A stretch of 64,000 nt of DNA from Climacteris rufus (taxonomy: Eukaryota; Chordata; Aves; Passeriformes; Climacteridae): NCBI GenBank assembly GCA_013398175.1, contig VZRZ01003083.1, forward strand, positions 1,068,561 to 1,132,560, given 5' to 3'. How positions within the stretch are numbered: position 1 is the stretch's first letter; every line of letters begins with the position of its first letter. The translations under genes and the position numbers were made by a program. Shown one piece after another: positions 33,842 to 46,990 of the stretch. Below the pieces are notes generated by a model, which saw only the letters and a program-made list of their open reading frames with translations, did no database searches and had not been told where the DNA came from.

Positions 33842-36800
33842 AAAATTAAACATTGGATTGGGTTGGCCTGCCTAGGTTTGCCTAAGTACAAAGACTTGAT
33901 GCTGGATTTCTGCAGGCTTTCTGTCTGTATCAAACTTCAGTGAACAGGTTCGATGAGCAGACTGCTGAGCTAGCAGTGTGACTCCTAGGAGAATTTAGCT
34001 GTGCAAGTAGATCAACATTTGCCTGAAAATAGGGGCGCTGCTGGTGTCATCCTTTACACAATATATAGCAGAGTGGGACCTTGATTACTGTGATAGAAAC
34101 AGCAATAGGTGATATTTTTTATAGATCGCTTCATGGGTAGACTGTCTGAAGTGATGATGAATTAATGTTTTCCAGGGGAGAGGGATGACTGGCTGTTGCC
34201 AAGCCTCAAATTTAGGAGTTTGGTTTGTATATAACTCTGTCTGGAAAGAGTTCTCCAAGCATTATCCAAGATTTACACCTCTGTGATATGATAACCAGGC
34301 TGAAAAAAAACCTGTTCTTGACAGCGGTACCCAAATATTTTTCCAGTTCAGGTGTGTCATTTCTGCAATGTGATGGACTTCTTTTAACAAGTCAGTGCTG
34401 ACATAAACTTGATCCTTGGTATTCCCCAAATAAAATCATGTGGGGGAAAATCTCTGTGTCCAAGCTACACAAAAATAGCTTGATTTTGGCTGAGAATGCA
34501 GATAAATAACCCTAAACCAAGGGGGTAGTGCAATGAATAACCCTGATAATATATTTTAAATTACTCAGTTAAAGATATTTCTGTGAAGGAGATTTATCAG
34601 CCAAGACAAGCTTTTGTGGAAAGTTTTTGAACTTAAACTACATAACAGAGGGCAATAAATACAGCCCACCAAAAGGAGAGAAGTGCACTGGGAGCTGTTA
34701 GATATATAAATTATTTGGGTTTACTGCAGCTGGATGGTTCTTCCTTGATTTAAACAAATGCTTTGCTTTCCCCCTTATTGTCCACTGTGTTTCCACTTGA
34801 CCTGCTAAATATCCAAAGGCACTTAAGCCAGGTAAAATACTTTTTCTAGGACTGCAGTAAATGTGCCAATTGAATATGGCACTGCACAGAATTCTGAATT
34901 CCAAAGCTAGATGAGCAGTCTTTGTCAGGGCAACAAAAGCTGGCAGAGAAGTTTGAAACTGGTATAACTACTTTGTCCATCTATAGGAGCCAACAAGCAC
35001 CACAAAAGCTATTTTATCCTTCATGTAGCCCACGAGGTTTGGAACATAAACTGTTTGAGCCTAAATTGTTACGGCTTTCTTAAGTGTTACAATTTTTTTT
35101 TTTACTTTATTTAAGTTGCAGTGCGGGAGTGTGTGTTTCAAGAATACCCTTGGCATTTGAAAGCAGAACACTTAATAAGCTAAATTATAGAAAGAAATAG
35201 ATTAAGTTTTTACACGCTCATTTTTGAAAGAATGATTCTCCAAAGCCCTTTTCAAATCAGCAGGTTCCATCCCAGGGAAGGATAGAATGAAAGCTTACCT
35301 TGTTGCACCTTACACCACAATTTTCTCTAGTGTGTCTCTATCAGCTTCTCTGAGACTACTTTTGCTTTGAAGCTGGGTTGGAGAAAGCAGAATCCTACAG
35401 GGACTGTGCAGGCAAAAGTAACTGCTCTGATGTACTCTACAGTGGTTCATACACATATACAGGGGATGTATAAAAGCTGATTTATTGGGAAGCGGGCTGT
35501 TGGCCAAGGCATCATGGTTATTCAGTAGTACCACAGGACCAGTAGGTTCCACAAGAGCAACCACTGTGAATTTTGAATTACTCTTGCCTCTAAAACATTA
35601 TGCTGCCAATAGTGCTGTACCTCCACACAGTGATTGTCATTCAGCACTCAGACTTTGCCAGCTATTTTGAAGTTCCAGGGCAAATCAATGTGTCCTTGGT
35701 GTTTCGCAACACCGTATCCTACTGGTTCAATGTCATCCTGATACAAATGAGAGAAAGACTGTAACATATAAAAAGCTTGATAAACATGAGGACATATACA
35801 TATTGTGGGGAATGATTCTGAGTTGCTGAACCCCAGATTGTTCAGGAGCTTACATATGTCTGTTCTATTTTGGACATTTTGCAATAACGCTGAAATATTT
35901 CAGCTTGCCTTGAACATTCTTCCCATCACACTGGGTTTAAGAGGAAGCAAGGAAAAGGCATGGTACATGTTATGAAAAAATGGAAACCATTCCATGTCAC
36001 TAAACTTGTGGACAGATTGTCAAATTTACTGAAGAACGTAAAAATGTAACCAAAAACAAACAACCCAAAACCAACTCTGAGTGGTTCTATCAAGCATGAC
36101 CTACTACAGGTCAGAGGCTGTAGAAAGTCTTCAGTCTAAGGCAGAGTGCAGATTTACTAGAAGGCTTGAGATCTGTTACCTGCAGGGTAAGAATAAATCT
36201 GGACAACATATGAAGATGGGTTTGACTCAAAGTAGTCCTTGTACTCTGCATTCTTTTTGAGTCTTGCTAACCTGTAGAATTTCAGTCTGCTCAGGCCCAT
36301 CTGTTGTAAAAGTCCAAGCTGTCTTGTGGCGTGTAATCCTGCCCTTGATGGAAGCATAGTATTTACAAATTCTCCAAAAGTCCTGGAAAACCCTCATTCT
36401 CCAATGCAGTATCAACCTGTGATGTAACAGATACTGTGAAAAAGATTCACATGAACCCACTGGCACATGGAAAATTATATCTTGGTAAAGGAGCGTTGTC
36501 AATGGAAACAATGTCCTTGCTTTGGAGATATCCACTTTGTTATCTGGCCTTGTGTGGAGGTGGCCAATATCTTGTGACACTGAACAACTCCATTGTCATG
36601 ATGCTACCTGCAAAATTGATTTGATTTGTGTGTATAAACTTGTAACACACTGTCTCCATTTTTGAGTGATAGTCATGTTAAGAAACAAAATCAAAATAGA
36701 ATGGGATTTTAAGCACATTTCAAAAGCATACATTAATTATTATAATTTACTTCATTTAAAACTCCACCCAAAGTCTAGGTGAATTTTGTAATGTTATATT

Positions 36801-39800
36801 TAACTTCAGCATTGTCAGTAAAAATTTAGTGTGATATTATTTGAACTTATCGTCCAGGGATGAGACCAATGAGGCAATGGAGAAGAAAGAGTGAGTGAAC
36901 TATGCATATAAACTACTGAGCTTTTTCACAAGAAAAAATGTGATTTTTTCCCCTCCAATTTTCTGTAGAAAATGTGGTTACCTTATATATGTGGACTATG
37001 TCTTGTCAACAGGGGAAGTTCTGCTTTTTAACTGTACTGATATCACTATATTGGCAAAAAATGTGTAGTGTGAATACAGTTATTACTAGAATAAAAGTGC
37101 TTATATTAGTATATCTTGCTCCATTTCAGCAGGAGAAATAATTTGCACACCCATAAATCACTTGATATTTTTCAGACTATATCTGCACTAGGGCTTTTAT
37201 TGTAACACTTCACTGGCAGTTAGGCTCACCAACTACCTTTCTACCCTGACAGTGAATCAGGGTAATGTGCCAGTAGGCACAGCATTATACTTGCCTATTT
37301 AAGTTTCCCCAGAGTAAAAAAATGGTAATTGTGTGATTTTATAAGCAAAAATAGTTAGAATTTTCTCATTTTGAAAAGCATAAAATCCTTTTGATCTCAA
37401 AAGGTAAACAAGTTTTAGCCAAAAACTTTGTCCAAAACCCAGACATTTAATTTCTGAATTGTTCCTCTGTGTCTCTTCAGAGATGTTTAGTTTGTTTATG
37501 TTGCCAATCTTCTCATGCTCTGAACATCCTCCCTGAAACTCACCTTTCAGCTTCCAGTCCTTCATCTTGCAGGCATGTTATAACTCATCACTGGTGTCCT
37601 TGTTAGAGGGCAAAGGAGCCAGGTGGGGAATGCAGCTCATAAGGCAGGACTTCTACTGCCTTAGAAGACATGGAGGTACTTACTTGTGAAAAATTGGAGA
37701 GGAAACCTATTTGCTATCCATAATTTTTTAAAAAAAACCACTGGGTTCTTGTTCTCAATAAAAAATTTCACAATGAAAGGATACTTTGGGGAAAGAAAAA
37801 GAAAATCCCTCCAATACACTCTCCTTGATTAAAGACCTTGTTTCCCTTTCTTCTTTGAAAGAAATGGATTGTGGGAGAAAAGACACTGATGAACCTGATA
37901 TCCTTTTTTGGTCAAGCTTGGTGGAATTAAAACCACCAGTTAGGAGTTAAGTAGTGTGTCATGAGCAGTGACTGAAACCATTTCCCTTACAACTCACCAT
38001 TTATCTATGCCCTTTCTTTCCAGTGTTTTCCACCATGACATCCAGGATGAGCAAACACATAAAGAGCAAACTTCAGGAAGCCATTGCAAGAGGCTTCTGA
38101 AGCATTTGTTTTAAAAGCAAAGCGTGTTAAACATTGCCTGAAATTAACACACTGCTTATAAAGGATAAATCCACATGACTGTCTGACCCATTCAATTTCC
38201 ACTTCCCTTCAGTCTGAGGTTTCACAGGGGTCAGTGACAGAAACAATTGTGTTGCAAGGTGCTGAAAGAAGAGGTAGCAGAGGGACGGCTGTATTTCTCT
38301 GGCCACAAGTACAAGTTCAGATTTAATGCTGCACCAGAGTGGTTTTCTACTCCTTCAGCTTTTGGGAACCAGTGTACAGTCTCTCCTCTCTTGTGCCTTG
38401 TTATAAGCTTACAGTAGCGTTATAAATGTTGAAAGGTAATGCTCAAAGCATCCAAAACATGTTGTGCACTAGATTTATTCAAATGAGAGTTCCTTGAGTC
38501 AGATCACTGCTGAGCAATTCCTCTGAAATACAGCGAGTTGTATAAGCCAGGAACCCAGACTGAAGCACTCATGGACTTCTAGGTAATTTAAATCTGGACT
38601 CAGGCATTTTATTGACATGTTTATTTGATGTGATTTTTTTTTTAAAGTCTCTGTTCCTTTATTTGCATGTCTGAATTCTGATGCCATGTTATGAGAAAAA
38701 AAAGAAAAAAAGCCTTTGCAATTTTCACAACCTAGGTAAAAGCAAGAAAAGTTAAAAAATATTAAGAAGCGTTTTCTGGTTTTGTAGGATTCTAATTTGC
38801 ATTTTGTATTCTGAAAATTTTGGCTGAAAAAATCTCAGGTTTGCATGCATTCATGAACAGAGCACCTATGCCTTTTGAAGTGGAGACATTCCTACTCACA
38901 ATCTCATTGAGTTACAGTTGGGCAGAATGCTGATTATCCAAACCTTGTTTTTTTATTTCCATGATGGAGTGTCACCATGGTATTACCAAGATAAATAGTT
39001 TGGAAAGTCACGATTTGATTGCCTTCATTTTAATACAGCTCTACCTTGGCAATCAAGTGTTCACAAATGCTTTGACTGCAGTCAGCCCCCTGGGAGTCTG
39101 TGCCTCCAGTTAGTCCAGTAGCAGGGCTGGCCCCTGGGTCTGAGCAGAAGGGAGGGGAGTCTCAGATGAAGTCTATTGCTGTACAGCCTCTGACATGGAT
39201 CTTAATTGCTGCTTTCTAGCCCTGATTCCCTGTCCTCATTTCCTTACAGTTGCGTAATTTTTATAGCATAGTCATATTTATGCCTGCCCTGTGACAGTTC
39301 ATGGTGTCTCCCCCGTCCTGCTCAACTTTACTCCTGGTCCTTATGTCCAAATCCCTGCTCAGCTTTGTGCTTCTGAAATCATGCACTAGCCTTGCTCCAG
39401 CTCTTCAAAATTTATTTCTCTCACTTTTTCAGGGATTCCCATACTTCTAGCTTTTTGACCCTCTTTCCATCTTAATTTTCAAACTGGATTTTCCATTCCT
39501 TCTTCCAGACCCCGTCTACCAACCGTGCTTTATGCCAAATGTAGTGGTTTGCTATGGATTTTGCCTTTTCTGTGTTCCTGGTTTGGACTTGGTTACATCC
39601 ATTTAATACATGGATCTGCCCTGTTTTCACCCTTAGTGATCCGATCTGAAGACTAAAATTTTCCCTATCCTTGTGAAGAAAAAAATCTGTTGTTCCAAAA
39701 TAAAAGCATCCATCTCCCTTACCCTTGATCAGAAGAGCATGTTGGCTACAAGGAGTTAGCTTGACATTTTTTCCCACTGATCCCCATGGTCAGGAAGGAA

Positions 39801-40610
39801 TTGCTGTTCTCTCTTTGGTTCAGCTACTGGCCATATTGTTGTCCGTCCCTGTACTTCACTTTTATGTCTTTCTGTGACATGTGGAATGATCCTGCAGGCA
39901 GGGAATTTATGAAAAAAGATCTCACAGTGCATTTGAAATTGTTGCTGTCCCCAAGATACATTTTCCAGACAGCTGCTTCAGCATGCAAGAGCTCATAACT
40001 CAGTATTTTCTGTCAATGTCTTATACACATTAGGATTGTCAAGGGGATTTTGTCAGGACCATTTGCAGAAGGAGTGAGCTAATAGAGAAACATTCAACTC
40101 AGTTTGCAAAGAATTGCCAGGCAATGCCTATTAATAATAATGGTGATGATGATTGTTATTGTTTGTTTCACTGGGATGTATGTCATTCAGATGTAGATTT
40201 TGGTCTGTTGTGATAGTTTTATTTATGATCCGATTTTGCCAGGGGTGTGAATGGATTGCTGTTTATACAATGCAGCTGTGTTTTGGGTAGACTGGTACAT
40301 AAGCTCTGGACACAGTTTCTTTCTGAGAGGCTCTGGTTTTATTTCCCTGTGACTACACTAATATGCAGCTTTTACAATTGGCATGAATGGTGGATTTTGT
40401 GCAACTTCATCAGAAAATTGAGGAACACAGAATTTTTAAGCAATTATAACTAGTACCAATTATGAAACTGTTATAATTATAAAGTAACACAAAAAGAAAA
40501 TAAAAACTAATGAAAACTCAAGCACAAATAAAGATTTGTATGCAGAAGAGTAATTCTGGATTGAGCCTTCTTATTCAAAGCAGATCACTAAGTTAAATAA
40601 TATGGATCAA
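33842..40610. other. Intergenic or deep-intronic AT-rich sequence
   Basis: About 6.8 kb with no recognised repeat family or gene. Frames such as 36227-36580 and 39472-39777 on the minus strand (117 and 101 aa) lack recognisable motifs or supporting splice signals. Confidence 0.4.
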
Positions 40611-40860
40611 GTGGCTGCATATATGACATAACATTATTAATTTATTAGTATATTAAATGCCCATATAATTTGTACAATAATTTACATACTATACATCAAT
40701 ATACTGTGTTTCATTATATCTAACTATATGACATTTTTATATTTTAAATTATTCTACATTTCATATTATACAGTATATATAAATTAGATAATTATTTTTA
40801 TTAATATATATCAAGACAATAAGATAACTAAGATATATTTTAAACTATATAATAGAGTAG
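40611..40860. repeat. Very AT-rich low-complexity block
   Basis: About 250 bp of almost only A and T with short irregular TATA and ATTA motifs and no fixed unit. It could be a nuclear-matrix attachment or DNA-unwinding type region, but that is speculation from composition alone. Confidence 0.75.
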
Positions 40861-41391
40861 ATCAGGTTTTCTCTCATAAAATCTAGTACCATGACTGTTG
40901 CGGCAGCTGAGATCTCCAGCTGGAAATATGAATGAAACACACCCTGAATGAATTTAGGCAGTGGTGGTTCTGTGTTATCAGGGAACAGGGACTGAAAGGT
41001 GGCATTCCTCACTGTGTTCACTGTTTCGATGGGATTGGACAGAAGAACTGATACAATCCTGAAAATTAAAACTCTAAACTTTCACAACTCTCTGCAGTGA
41101 TAGAAGGATCCACTTAGGGAATGCTGGTACTTAAATCACCTCCTCAGAGGAGAAACAGTTTGAAATAATTGTGTAACACTAATATACCTCTTAACAGAGA
41201 GTGGGAGAGAAACACCTGGATGTGCAAGAAGGTAAAGCAGCCATGGATGCTTTCTCAGAAAACACCCTCTGAAAATGAAGACACCTGTTCTTCCTGCTTT
41301 TTGTTTGAGGAAGGTCTGGAAATGAGAGACCACTGGCTACAGAATCAGCCTTACAGTGCTTGTAAGACATATCCAGTTGGCAGTTTTGGGG

Positions 41392-41500
41392 GAAAAAAGA
41401 AGAAAAAACAAGAACACACAAATAAAACAAAAACAAACCCCAAATCAATAAAAAACAGACAAAACAACAACAACAAAATCCATAAAAAATATCCCAAATA
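41392..41500 (+). repeat. A-rich low-complexity block
   Basis: A-dominated sequence with interspersed C and G (aaacaacaac-type motifs). The 110-aa + frame and 123-aa minus frame here (41169-41562) are products of this composition. Confidence 0.8.
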
Positions 41501-42359
41501 AACCCCTTTACTCCGCAAATCTCCCCCCCAAATACTATACTATGTGCCAATTTCTGGGGCATGCCAAGTGTTGACCAAATTTAGATTGGCCTGTGGACCA
41601 AGAATCTTGGACCTGATTAGAAGTCTGGATGCCTTTGTTTTGGGAGCTCTCACCTTCTTCCAAAATAGCAGGTTTTAATTTCTCATCATGTATGCTGAGA
41701 TGTCAGTCACGAATACGTCCTAAGAAGCTCCCAGTTGCTATTAAAATTCCCTGGCCGTCTGTTATGTTATACTTCAACCTCTGCCTATGATGGAATGCAT
41801 GCATCAGTTTTCCACACACTTGTGAGCAAATACAGCAACTACTTCTGTTCTAGCTGTGCACAGAAGATGGGATCCAAACATGAAAGTATTCATACAATTC
41901 ACACAGACCGTTTTTTATTTGATTTGTTTCTTTGTATCTGCGAAGATGCATGGGAGGACCTGATGTGAAAAAGGGGAGAGTCAAGGATTGGAAACAAGTC
42001 AAAAACACAGGAAAGTAAACATGGAAAATAGTTTATGACTGAAAACCTGACGTCATAACACTGAGAGAAGGGGAATGACATCAGGAGGTGCTATGTGGTT
42101 GAAGAGCCCTACCTCTTATCAGACTAATGGGATCTCATTTTAAGGTAGTTATTAGTGTGCCATCAAAACACAGGTGTTTTGCCTTTTCATTTCCATTTCA
42201 TTTTCTCTCTGGTTCCATTGTTTTTTCAAGGATACTTCACACCCCAGCACTATGCAGCATCACAGCAGGTCTCTGTATGTGTTTTCACATGCTTGTGTCT
42301 TCACACATGCTCAAACAGTGTGATACATGAAGGTTTCCTGGGCTGAAATAAGTAAATTC

Positions 42360-42425
42360 AGACCTGTAGAGTAAATTTATACAGCAGATCAGACTAGATT
42401 TCCATAATCCTATAAATCTATGCAT
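42360..42425 (+). repeat. Possible very old CR1-like 3' end
   Basis: The string cagatcagactagat, followed by a degenerate aatcctataaatctatg, resembles the end of a CR1 (actagat...cct...attctatg). Upstream similarity is not visible, so this is a weak call. Confidence 0.2.
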
Positions 42426-44077
42426 TGACCTTGTGGATCAGAGCCTTCTGTAAGCTACAGATAGGATAGTAAGGATTTGCCAGCGTGGGCTTGGAATGAT
42501 TGCATTACTCACAGGTAAATAAACTGAGTTGTCTCTAAGAACAAAAAGAGTGGCAATAGGGACTCAGTAACAGATGTCATTCAGTCTCTAAGCAGTTATT
42601 CAGCCTAAAAATCTGTATCTGTATTTGTGTTCAGGAGTGGGGAAAAGATTCTGTCACGCCAACCACTGTAGCAGTGGTTCATAAGTACCATGTATAAAGT
42701 TACGGCACCAATAAAGTTTGGATGGGATCACCCACTATATGTCTTTTTCCCTGGGTTACAGGCTGTGATTTCCAAAATGTCTTTCTGTATGTACTTAATA
42801 CTGTACCTGCACACAAAGCAAACTTTTATCCGACCAGTTCCCTCACCCAGGCAGCACCTGCAGTGTCACCTATGCTGGCATTTGGCTGTGGGGGTGGCAG
42901 AGGCATGGGGCTTTATGCTTACCTCTTTTGCTGCATGTCCCTTTCCTTTCCCTGGTTTGCACTATCCTGCCAGAGCTAATCCACAGTCTCAGACGTAAGA
43001 GTTTTATCCTGCTGCTGCACCGTCCTCAGCGGTTCATGTCAGACTAATCCAGTGTCAGTATAAAAACAGCCTTCTCACTTTGCAGAGAGGTTTTCAGCAG
43101 CTTCTTACTAGATCCAGAAGGAACTGTGTGCTGCCAGAAGCAGGGCTGTGATGGACTCTTGGCTCCTGGAAAAACAAGAACACCAATGATGAAATCTTGC
43201 ATGTCCTCTAGTTCCTTCCATCTGTGCACCAATTCTGGAATATGAGTCAGCTCAGACAAAACATATTGTGAGCAGAGAAAGGAGAATTTACTGGTTTTTG
43301 CTCATGAGGCAAATAAGGTTTAATCCCATAAAGTCATAAGTATCTATATTTTAAAACTTGAAGGAATTTCAGTAACTTTAGTTTTGGGACATCCAGGGGA
43401 GACAGAGAGGATTGTATTTTTGAGTTACAAATATCAGGATATTGTCACTGATTTCAGTGAGGGTTGAAAAACCTCAGCATGTTTGTAAACTTAAACACTG
43501 CAATACGTGTCAAGGTCAGCATCTAAACCCAATCAAAAATCATGGGGAAAAGTGATGCCTGTGTTTTGTTGTAGGTTGTGTGGCCCTCAATCCAGGGAAA
43601 GAAGCCAAGGATCTGAACTCTAACTCCTAAAAAGCTTTTCCAGCCAGTTTTTACTTCTATACATAGCAATGAAAGAAAGTATCTCTGTGGCCAAGCCACA
43701 GAGGATAATTTGTTCAAATCATAGGAGCATTGTAGTGCATCTGTGAGCTCTCTTCTTCTGGCTCAGGGGCTGCTTCATGTGGTTAATGGCTTGGCAGAGG
43801 AATAATTGATTAGGACGAGCAGCATTTTGATTTTAAATTTAGATAAATATCAGAAAAGTCAGATCCTCCCATCCCTTAACTGGAGAAATCAAAATGAGAG
43901 CTGTGTCACCTAGAGAACTACACTGCAAACAGTATCAGAAGTGTCAGGTTGTACCAACTTTTTGAATAAATAAGCCTACTCTGATTATTTGAATCTGAGA
44001 CATTTTCCTGATTTGATAGGAGAGCTGGCAAAGCTTTGAGGGGAAAAGGAATCCTAACCTTTATATCTTTACTTATT
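42426..44077. other. No gene seen
   Basis: About 1.7 kb of unremarkable sequence. The minus frame at 43044-43259 has a somewhat protein-like stretch (IPELVHRWKELEDMQDF) but no recognisable family and no good splice context. Confidence 0.35.
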
Positions 44078-44130
44078 TGGTGTCCTGGTTTTGGCTGGGA
44101 TAGAGTTCATCTTTTTACTTCTTTTTAGGT
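44078..44130 (+). mobile_element. Fragment resembling the start of an avian LTR
   Basis: The stretch starting tgtcctggttttggctggg and continuing atagagtt resembles the 5' end of a widespread avian endogenous-retrovirus LTR as I remember it. Similarity fades after about 50 bp and I see no LTR end or target duplication, so this is probably a decayed or truncated copy. Confidence 0.5.
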
Positions 44131-46489
44131 TCTAGAGTACTCTATTTTGGAAACTTAATAGTCTTAGCCTTCTTCAGAAGTTTCCTGAATTCTAAAATTT
44201 ATGCTGCATTACCCAAGTTTTGCTCAGTCAATGCCCACATGCTTCAAGTGACAAATCTTAGACCAGTATGGTGCTCCACCATCTGGTCCACCACCAGGAG
44301 ACTCACTCACTGCTTTCCTCACATCCTTCTACCTAGATATGACTGCATTTGAAATACTCTTTTGTTTTGTCTCATTAAGCCGTTGTTTTAGAAGTTACTG
44401 TATAATTAATAATTCAAAGTAATCATTTTGAATGAGATTCCTGTTTTATATTAATGGTTTTATCATTGCAACTATCCCCTGGTTAAACTTTCCTATAAAT
44501 ATTTCCACTTTCAGGTCATGAACGTTTCCAAAAAAGAAATGATTCAGTGCTAAGTCCTGTCAGGTCACAAAAGTTTAGCAACAGAAATTTTCCTGACCAA
44601 GTAAATAATGTTTTTAGTGGCATTGGCTTCTAAAAGGCTTGTGGAAGCTTTTTATCTGTGTCAAAAATTCTGGTGCTGTACTAGAATGCTATCATGTTCT
44701 CTGATTGCCTCACAGTGTGAAGTCTTTCTGGGTGACCTTCCTAAAGGCTCTAGAAAAGCAAACTCTGAAATTAATCTATAACTTCAGTGTTTCAGTAAAA
44801 CAGAATGTGTTTATCTCTGTCCATCATCTTTCTTAGTTTTTAGCATCAATGGTAAATGTAGGTGCCAATAAACTACTCCAATGTTATGTACACATGAATT
44901 GCCCAATTCCTTTTTTCCAAGGGGCAAAGGCAGTTCAGATAGCCAAGTTATGATAGCCAAGTTTATTTCAGCTGTCAACAGCAACAAAGGTAACCTGACA
45001 CTGATACTCAGAGCAGCTACACCAAGCATCTAGGAGAGCAGACAGGGTATTAGTGGAGGAGAAAATAGGTAGAGATGCTGAAAAGTATTTTGCTTATTGA
45101 TTTATTTTCAGTAAACAGTTTCAGTGTGTCTCTCGGATTTGATTATTGGGCTTTTGGTTAAATCTAGAAGGACATGGAAATTGATGAGCTTGAGCATTTT
45201 GAGGAGAATTCATGAGGAAAGGCAGCAGAGGTGAAGATGTCCATCTGAGCATCATCTGCCTCCTGATCTCAGGCATTTCTCAACATTGCCCTATAATGCT
45301 CTTACATTCAAGACTGCTGAAGCAACAGGCAGCACCCAGGAAAGTTTCACACTGAGCAGACAAAAAGTAGAAATAGATTCTGTTTCACCAGCAAGGTGAC
45401 TCTTTCTCTCTTGAGGCACCTTCAAAGGGAATCTGAGAGTGAAAGAATTACTCTTAACCTGCAGTTTCATCTGTGTGAATAGAGTTCCCCTATTCTTTTT
45501 CACTTCTTGTAAATAAAGTTATTGTCTAATAATAACACTAATAATCTCTTCTAGCTGAATACCTATTTTGTCAGTAGTAAAATGGTATCCTTATTCAAAT
45601 TTACTGGAAATATTTATTAATTTCCAGAAGTGCTTAAGTGGATTTAATTTGCACCACTGTAATAAAGTTAGTAATGCTAACTTCTGCTGATGTTAGTGAT
45701 GTTAGTAATATTAGACTTCTGCTGCACTCTGAATATGCTTGTAGAAACAGAGGTGAATTTGGTGAATTTGTGCTGCCTTCTGTCAAAAAGCAGGCAGGAA
45801 GGAAAAGCAGTAGAAAGGCTTCCACTTGTTCACTTTTTAGACTAAGTGACTGTATTTCTTTCCTCCAGATATTAATGTTGTTAGGTTGTTTTTTCAGTAC
45901 TTTCTGGTGATGGCTGGAAATTCCATGGGTTGTTATGGACCAGTACCAAGAATTTGTGAATGATTTGACGTGGAGATTACTCATTTATTTTGGGCTGTAT
46001 AGCATGATATCAGTAAGAATAGTCATAGGGGCCCATCACTGTGTGCAGGGCTTTTTGCCAGGCTGCAGGCAAGGTGGACCAAGACCTATGTTATCATTTT
46101 ACAGATATCTGTCTTCTGCCTCTGACATTCATGTGTTTCTCAGCAAGCTGCCAAGGAAAAAAAAAAGAAAAAGTGCAAAAAGGGAAAACTTAAAAGACTG
46201 TGAATCATGTTTCAGGAGCTGCTAATGATCGCCCTTCAGCTGCTAGCACAATGCCTGTAAATGCCTATTTAGGAAGAGAGCAACATGAATTCTAATGCCA
46301 GTGATCAGCACTCTTGTGGTTAGTAGTTACATATCACTTTGTGAGGTTAAATCATATCTCTTATTTCTCAACCAAGTGGAATGATTTTGTCTTTTTTTCG
46401 TTGCTCATTAGAGAAATCAGAAGCAGGAAAAAACTACTGTGTTTGATGTGTGCCACACTGGTAGTGGGAAAGTTAAAACAGACTACGGT
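44131..46489. other. No gene seen
   Basis: AT-rich sequence with a small diverged local duplication at 45667-45727 and unsupported frames on both strands around 45634-45984. Confidence 0.4.
45667..45727 (+). repeat. Diverged local duplication
   Basis: The block gttagtaatgctaacttctg recurs about 35 bp later as gttagtaatattagacttct, both followed by ctg. It is probably a small tandem duplication. Confidence 0.6.
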
Positions 46490-46990
46490 TTTTCATTTGG
46501 AAGAGATTTACAATGATCTTCTGGTCCAACTGCCTGGCCAATTCAGGGCTGACCAAAAACTTGAACACATTATTAAGGGCATTGTTCAAATGCCTCTTAA
46601 CCACCAACAGGCTTGGGGCATCCACCATTTCTGTGGGGTGCCTGTTTCAGTGTTCGACCATCCTCTCAAAATAGAAATGCATCCAAATGTCCAATCTGAA
46701 CCAGCTTTGAATCATTCCCATGCATACTATGACTGGAATCCTGTGAGAAGAGCTCAGCATCTCCCTCTCCACATATCCTTGTCAGGGAGCAGTAGAGAGC
46801 AATGATGTTGTCGCTTGGACTTTGCTCCAAACTAGACGAGCCCAGATTCCTCAGCCACTCTGCATAGAACACATTATTTCTAACCCCTTCACCAGCTTTT
46901 TTGCCCTTCCTTGGACATATTCAAGGGCTTTCACATCCTCCTTAAACTGTGGGATCCAGTGTTCATGATGAGGCCACAACAATACTGACT
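46490..46990 (-). repeat. CR1 LINE 3' fragment (antisense)
   Basis: In + orientation the text matches reverse-complement CR1: gatcttctggtccaactgcc, ggcttggggcatccaccatt, ctgtttcagtgttcgaccatc, agctcagcatctccctctcc, gagcaatgatgttgtcgc, ctccaaactagacgagccc, cagattcctcagcc, ttcaccagcttttttgccc and tcaagggctttcacatcc. The region near 46680-46745 aligns poorly and may hold an indel. The 163-aa + frame at 46314-46805 lies antisense across it and is not a gene. Confidence 0.88.

Noticed and set aside
36859..36890. Short segment between a cag and gtgagt on +
   Set aside because: The region before the acceptor lacks a pyrimidine tract and the segment is only about 31 nt.
39472..39777. 101-aa minus frame, fairly protein-like composition
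   Set aside because: I see no domain, no relation to a repeat, and no flanking exon; not enough to call a gene.
41191..41562. 123-aa minus frame rich in Phe and Cys
   Set aside because: Produced by the A-rich low-complexity block read on the opposite strand.
44131..44340. Continuation of the LTR-like start at 44078
   Set aside because: No clear similarity or LTR end is visible beyond about 50 bp, so I did not extend the element.
46314..46805. 163-aa open frame on +, the longest in the window
   Set aside because: From about 46490 it runs antisense across a CR1 fragment; the rest has no recognisable domain.
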